Below, piece after piece: positions 4,831 to 7,690 of a stretch of 7,690 nucleotides of DNA. Each line of letters starts with the position of its first letter. Position 1 is the stretch's first letter. The notes under the pieces are model-generated. The model did no database searches, had not been told where the DNA came from, and worked only from the letters and a program-made list of their open reading frames with translations. Made by a program: the position numbers and the translations under genes. Source of the DNA: an uncultured Lachnospiraceae bacterium (GTDB taxonomy: Bacteria > Bacillota_A > Clostridia > Lachnospirales > Lachnospiraceae); the NCBI GenBank assembly GCA_946614075.1, contig CAMOGO010000048.1, forward strand, positions 1 through 7,690, in the 5' to 3' direction.

Positions 4831-5688
4831 TCACTCCCGGTCTTCTCCGGCCGCGGCAGTGACGGCAAAGACATGCTGCGCGCCTGCCTCCCGCAGTGCC
4901 AGCGTACAGGCATCAAGGGTGCTTCCGGTCGTGGCCACATCGTCCACCAGCAGCACGCGGGAAGGAATGATGGATTTGTCTTGCCTCACCACAAAGGCTT
5001 CCTTCATATTATTTAAGCGCTCCGCATAGTCCAGCTTTTTTTGCTCGGACGAAGCTTTCTGCCGAAAAAGCAGATCCGTCCGCACCGGGATGTCCAGCTC
5101 GCGGCCGATCTCACGGGCCAAAAGCTCCGCCTGGTTAAACCCACGGATCCGTTTTTTCCTGGCCGTGAGCGGAACCGGCACCAGGCAGTCCGGCTGCCAC
5201 AAAAGGATCGTCTCGCCAAGGCGCCTCGCCATCTCCTGCCCCAGCCATCGTGCCGTCACCTGCTCGCCTTCATTTTTCATCCGCAGGATCATGCGGCTCG
5301 CCTTGGGCGTGTAGGTGATCAGCGCCGTACCCTGGTCAAAGCTGTGCTTCCTCTTCCGACAGTCCGCGCACAAGGTTTCCCCCTCCGGGATACCCTTTCC
5401 GCAGGAAAAGCAGCGATTTCCTTTTATATAAGGAAACGTTTTCCGGCAGTTTCCGCACAGCCCCACCTCACTCGTCCAGGGAAGGATCTCGCGGCAGTAC
5501 GGACATCGCGGCGGAAAGACAAGCCGGACCAGGAGCTTCTTCAGCTTCGCAAGCTTCTCTCTCTTCTCCGGTTTCCGGGAATTCTGCTCTTCTGTATCTT
5601 TCTGCGAATTCTGCTTTTTCTGTATTTTCTGCGCATTCTGCAATTTCTGCATCTGCTGTATTTGCTTTGTTTCTTCACTTCTCATCAT
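4831..5688 (-). CDS. ComFC-type double zinc-ribbon phosphoribosyltransferase-fold protein
   Basis: The family includes ComFC of naturally competent bacteria and GntX of Gram-negatives; ComFC takes part in DNA uptake and is cytosolic or membrane-associated. The 285-residue protein has two zinc ribbons (C62/C65/C78/C81 and C93/C96/C107/C110). A phosphoribosyltransferase domain follows, with VPVPLTARKKRIRGFNQAEL (170-189) and the PRPP-binding motif VLLVDDVATTGST (245-257). Both hallmark regions are intact. Relatives are usually about 220-240 residues. The extra length is an N-terminal Gln/Lys/Glu-rich extension (about 1-50) that includes the related 9-residue units QKIQKKQNS and QKDTEEQNS. Two ATG codons stand in a row (5688 and 5685), and GAGG lies five and eight bases upstream of them, so either could start. 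No comFA helicase gene is adjacent. It is divergent from the dehydratase gene. The role in competence here is unproven. Confidence 0.9.
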   Translation of the reverse strand: MMRSEETKQIQQMQKLQNAQKIQKKQNSQKDTEEQNSRKPEKREKLAKLKKLLVRLVFPPRCPYCREILPWTSEVGLCGNCRKTFPYIKGNRCFSCGKGIPEGETLCADCRKRKHSFDQGTALITYTPKASRMILRMKNEGEQVTARWLGQEMARRLGETILLWQPDCLVPVPLTARKKRIRGFNQAELLAREIGRELDIPVRTDLLFRQKASSEQKKLDYAERLNNMKEAFVVRQDKSIIPSRVLLVDDVATTGSTLDACTLALREAGAQHVFAVTAAAGEDRE

Positions 5689-5713
5689 ATTATCCTCATT
5701 TCATCCCTATGCG

Positions 5714-5731
5714 TTGTTATTTTTATAACAA
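5714..5731. promoter_or_regulatory. Perfect AT-rich palindrome in divergent spacer, candidate operator
   Basis: TTGTTAT (5714-5720) and ATAACAA (5725-5731) form a perfect 7-bp inverted repeat around TTTT. It lies 25 bp from the comFC-type start and 102 bp from the dehydratase start, in the only shared regulatory region. Its size and symmetry suit a dimeric repressor. On the minus strand TTATAA-like sequence inside it could serve as a -10 box, so it might overlap the comFC promoter. No convincing consensus promoter was found for the plus-strand gene; a weak TTGTTC (5739-5744) and TAGGAT (5763-5768) pair exists. Function inferred. Confidence 0.4.
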
Positions 5732-5833
5732 TTTGCCCTTGTTCCCTTCCCCTCTCTCGTGGTAGGATAGTATCGCCTGCATGTCGAAGTGTGACAGCCG
5801 GTAATATCTATTCCGACAGAGAGGAAAAAACAT

Positions 5834-7558
5834 ATGATTAGTCAGGATATCCGCGCCATCGCACCGGAGATGGATCCCTTGCGCATGGGCATGGGCTGGA
5901 CCTGGGAGGACCTGGACAAGCCGCAGATCATGATCGAGAGCACCTTCGGCGACAGCCACCCGGGCAGCGCCCATCTTCTGAAATTTGTCAACGAGGCAGC
6001 CGACGGCATCTACGAAGCCGGCGGCAAGGCCTCCCGTTTCTTTACCACCGATATCTGTGACGGTATGTCTCAGGGCCACGACGGAATCAATTATTCCCTC
6101 GCTTCCCGCGAGATGATCGCCAACATGATCGAGATCCACGCCATGGCGACCCCGTTTGACGCAGGCGTCTTCATCGCAAGCTGCGACAAGGGCATGCCGG
6201 CTCACCTGAAGGCCATCGGCCGTCTGAATATGCCCTCCATCATGGTCACCGGCGGTGTCATGAACGCCGGACCGGACCTGCTGACCCTGGAGCAGATCGG
6301 TAAGTACAGCGCCATGTACCAGCGCGGACAGATCACCGAGGAGCAGTTCAACTTTTACAAGTGCCACGCCTGCCCGAGCTGCGGAGCATGTTCCTTCATG
6401 GGCACCGCTTCCACCATGCAGATCACGGCTGAGGCTCTGGGCCTGATGTTCCCCGGCTCCGCTCTGATGCCGGCTACCTCTCCGGACCTGGATGCATTCG
6501 CACGCCGCGCCGGCAAGCAGGCCGTCGAGCTGGCAAAAATGGGTCTGAAGTCCCACGACATCGTCACCGAGCGTTCCTTCCAGAACGCGATCAAGGTCCA
6601 CGCCGCGATCTCCGGCTCCACCAACGCCCTGCTCCACTACCCGGCCATCGCGCATGAGTTTGGCATCGAGCTGAACGCCGACGATTTTGACCGTCTGCAC
6701 CGCGGAGCTCACTACCTGCTCGACATCCGTCCCGCCGGAAAATGGCCGGCAGAGTTCTTCTACTATGCAGGCGGCGTACCGCGCATCATGGAGGAGATCA
6801 AGGACGTTCTCGACCTCGACGTCATGACCATCACCGGCAAGACCTTGGGCGACAACCTCGAGGATCTGAAGAAGACCGATTTCTACGAGAAGTGCGACGA
6901 CTACATGAAGAAGACCGGCCTGAAGCACACCGATGTCATCCGTACCTACGACAATCCGATCGGTACCGACGGCACCATCGCTGTCCTGAAGGGCAACCTG
7001 GCACCGGAGGGTGCTGTCATCAAGCACAGCGCCGTTCCGCCGGAAATGCATGAGGCCGTACTGAAGGCACGTCCGTACGACTGCGAGGAGGACGCTATCG
7101 CAGCCATCATCGGCGGCGAGATCGAGCCCGGTCAGGCGGTCCTGATCCGCTATGAAGGCCCGAAGGGCGCCGGCATGCCGGAGATGTTCTATACGACCGA
7201 GGCTATCTCGGCCTTCCCGGAGCTCGCCAAGTCCATCGCTCTGATCACCGACGGTCGCTTCTCCGGCGCATCAAAAGGCCCTGCCATCGGCCACTGCTCT
7301 CCGGAGGCAGTCGACGGCGGTCCCATCGCTCTGGTTGAAAAAGATGATCTGATTGAAATCAGTGTCTCCAAGCGGCTTTTGGCTATCGTCGGTATCAACG
7401 GCGAGCGCAAAACGCCGGAGGAGGTAGAAGCCGTCCTTGCGGAGCGGCGTAAGACATGGGTCCCGAAGGCACCCACGTACAGAAAAGGTGTTCTTGAGTT
7501 GTTTACTTCCTTGGCTGTATCCCCGATGAAGGGTGCATACATGCTGGAAGAGCGGTAA
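5834..7558 (+). CDS. IlvD/Edd-family dehydratase (dihydroxy-acid or sugar-acid dehydratase)
   Basis: The family removes water from 2,3-dihydroxy acids using an iron-sulfur cluster and Mg2+. IlvD makes branched-chain 2-oxo acids; others act on sugar acids such as gluconate-6-phosphate, xylonate or arabonate. Visible by comparison with E. coli IlvD: the Mg-site D76 (ICDG), C117-D118-K119 (cluster cysteine, metal ligand and the lysine that is carbamylated), a CPSCGAC cluster region (180-186), E450 in GAGMPE, and the catalytic serine S477 in DGRFSGAS. All are in place over 574 residues, so it is probably active. The N-terminal block GDSHPGSAHL (39-48) and the TTDICDGMSQGHDG block (71-84) fit the Edd/YjhG-like branch better than typical IlvD, so a sugar-acid substrate is quite possible. 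No other ilv genes or sugar-acid genes are adjacent. The ATG at 5834 has GAGG nine bases upstream. C/G-ending codons dominate, suggesting high expression. Confidence 0.93.
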   Translation: MISQDIRAIAPEMDPLRMGMGWTWEDLDKPQIMIESTFGDSHPGSAHLLKFVNEAADGIYEAGGKASRFFTTDICDGMSQGHDGINYSLASREMIANMIEIHAMATPFDAGVFIASCDKGMPAHLKAIGRLNMPSIMVTGGVMNAGPDLLTLEQIGKYSAMYQRGQITEEQFNFYKCHACPSCGACSFMGTASTMQITAEALGLMFPGSALMPATSPDLDAFARRAGKQAVELAKMGLKSHDIVTERSFQNAIKVHAAISGSTNALLHYPAIAHEFGIELNADDFDRLHRGAHYLLDIRPAGKWPAEFFYYAGGVPRIMEEIKDVLDLDVMTITGKTLGDNLEDLKKTDFYEKCDDYMKKTGLKHTDVIRTYDNPIGTDGTIAVLKGNLAPEGAVIKHSAVPPEMHEAVLKARPYDCEEDAIAAIIGGEIEPGQAVLIRYEGPKGAGMPEMFYTTEAISAFPELAKSIALITDGRFSGASKGPAIGHCSPEAVDGGPIALVEKDDLIEISVSKRLLAIVGINGERKTPEEVEAVLAERRKTWVPKAPTYRKGVLELFTSLAVSPMKGAYMLEER

Positions 7559-7564
7559 GTAAGC

Positions 7565-7599
7565 GGCGCAGTCTGATCTTTGAGACTGCGCCTTTTTTT
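7565..7599 (+). terminator. Intrinsic terminator of the dehydratase gene
   Basis: A perfect 10-bp stem, GGCGCAGTCT (7565-7574) with AGACTGCGCC (7583-7592), has an 8-nt loop and is followed by seven T residues (7593-7599). It starts seven bases after the stop codon, so the dehydratase is the last gene of its transcript and probably the only one. Confidence 0.95.
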
Positions 7600-7643
7600 A
7601 TCGCCCCTCTTCATTATGAGAGAAGGTAATTTAAGAATAATAC

Positions 7644-7690
7644 TTATTGGCTCCGCTCTTCCTTCAAAATCTCATCGAGGGCGGAGTAGC
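7644..7690 (-). CDS. Possible C-terminal end of a convergent gene, cut by the window edge
   Basis: On the minus strand one frame reads from the edge YSALDEILKEERSQ and then TAA (7646-7644). The 14 residues have a helical, charged pattern typical of a protein C-terminus. The stop lies 45 bp from the dehydratase terminator, as expected for a convergent neighbour. The stretch is too short for any family call and could be chance. Confidence 0.3.
   Translation of the reverse strand, partial: YSALDEILKEERSQ

Noticed and set aside
5723..7051. 442-codon minus-strand open frame opposite the dehydratase
   Set aside because: It is a typical antisense shadow of a gene with strong third-position G/C bias; the product is Val/Gly/Asp/His-rich with no domain, and the plus-strand gene is beyond doubt.
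5834..7558. Loss of an iron-sulfur cysteine in the dehydratase (no PCN motif near residue 44)
   Set aside because: E. coli IlvD also has PGHVHL rather than PCN at this place and is active with a different cluster type, so the change is not evidence of inactivity.

Overview
The window looks like chromosomal DNA from a Gram-positive anaerobe of the Clostridia, most likely a Lachnospiraceae-type Firmicute of moderately high GC. The evidence is the gene order rpmG-secE-nusG-rplK-rplA, strong AGGAGG-type ribosome binding sites, a nearby ComFC-type gene, intrinsic terminators with T-tracts, and a short GC-rich intergenic palindrome/minisatellite of a kind common in that group. The genus cannot be fixed from the sequence alone. 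No phage, plasmid, transposase, CRISPR array, tRNA or rRNA was found.

Layout from left to right. Positions 1-310 hold no convincing protein gene. They contain a well-formed independent small RNA gene on the minus strand: a TTGTCA-17-TATAAT promoter, a predicted transcript of about 215 nt whose first base is also the first base of a 10-bp closing helix, several internal hairpins and an intrinsic terminator. A further GC-rich hairpin lies beyond the terminator at the left edge. I do not recognise this RNA family, and it is the most interesting part of the window. Positions 309-406 show no clear feature. Next come two minus-strand genes: a zinc-ribbon protein of unknown function (407-1159) and a spermidine-synthase-like Rossmann methyltransferase-fold protein (1271-2071) preceded by a long hairpin.

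The centre (2172-4691) is a compact minus-strand transcription unit. A good promoter (TTGACG-17-TATTCT) drives rpmG (L33), secE (translocase subunit), nusG (elongation factor), rplK (L11) and rplA (L1), and a 15-bp-stem terminator ends it. A GNRA-capped hairpin ahead of rplK may be the L1 autoregulatory site. The usual next genes, rplJ and rplL, are not here.

Upstream of that operon (4692-4830) lies an intergenic repeat element: a 10-bp palindrome running into four copies of a 13-nt repeat. Then comes a minus-strand ComFC-type phosphoribosyltransferase-fold protein with an unusual Gln/Lys-rich N-terminal extension. It is divergently arranged with a plus-strand IlvD/Edd-family dehydratase (5834-7558). 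The 145-bp divergent spacer contains a perfect 7-4-7 AT-rich palindrome that could be an operator. The dehydratase gene ends in a strong terminator, and a convergent minus-strand reading frame may enter from the right edge.
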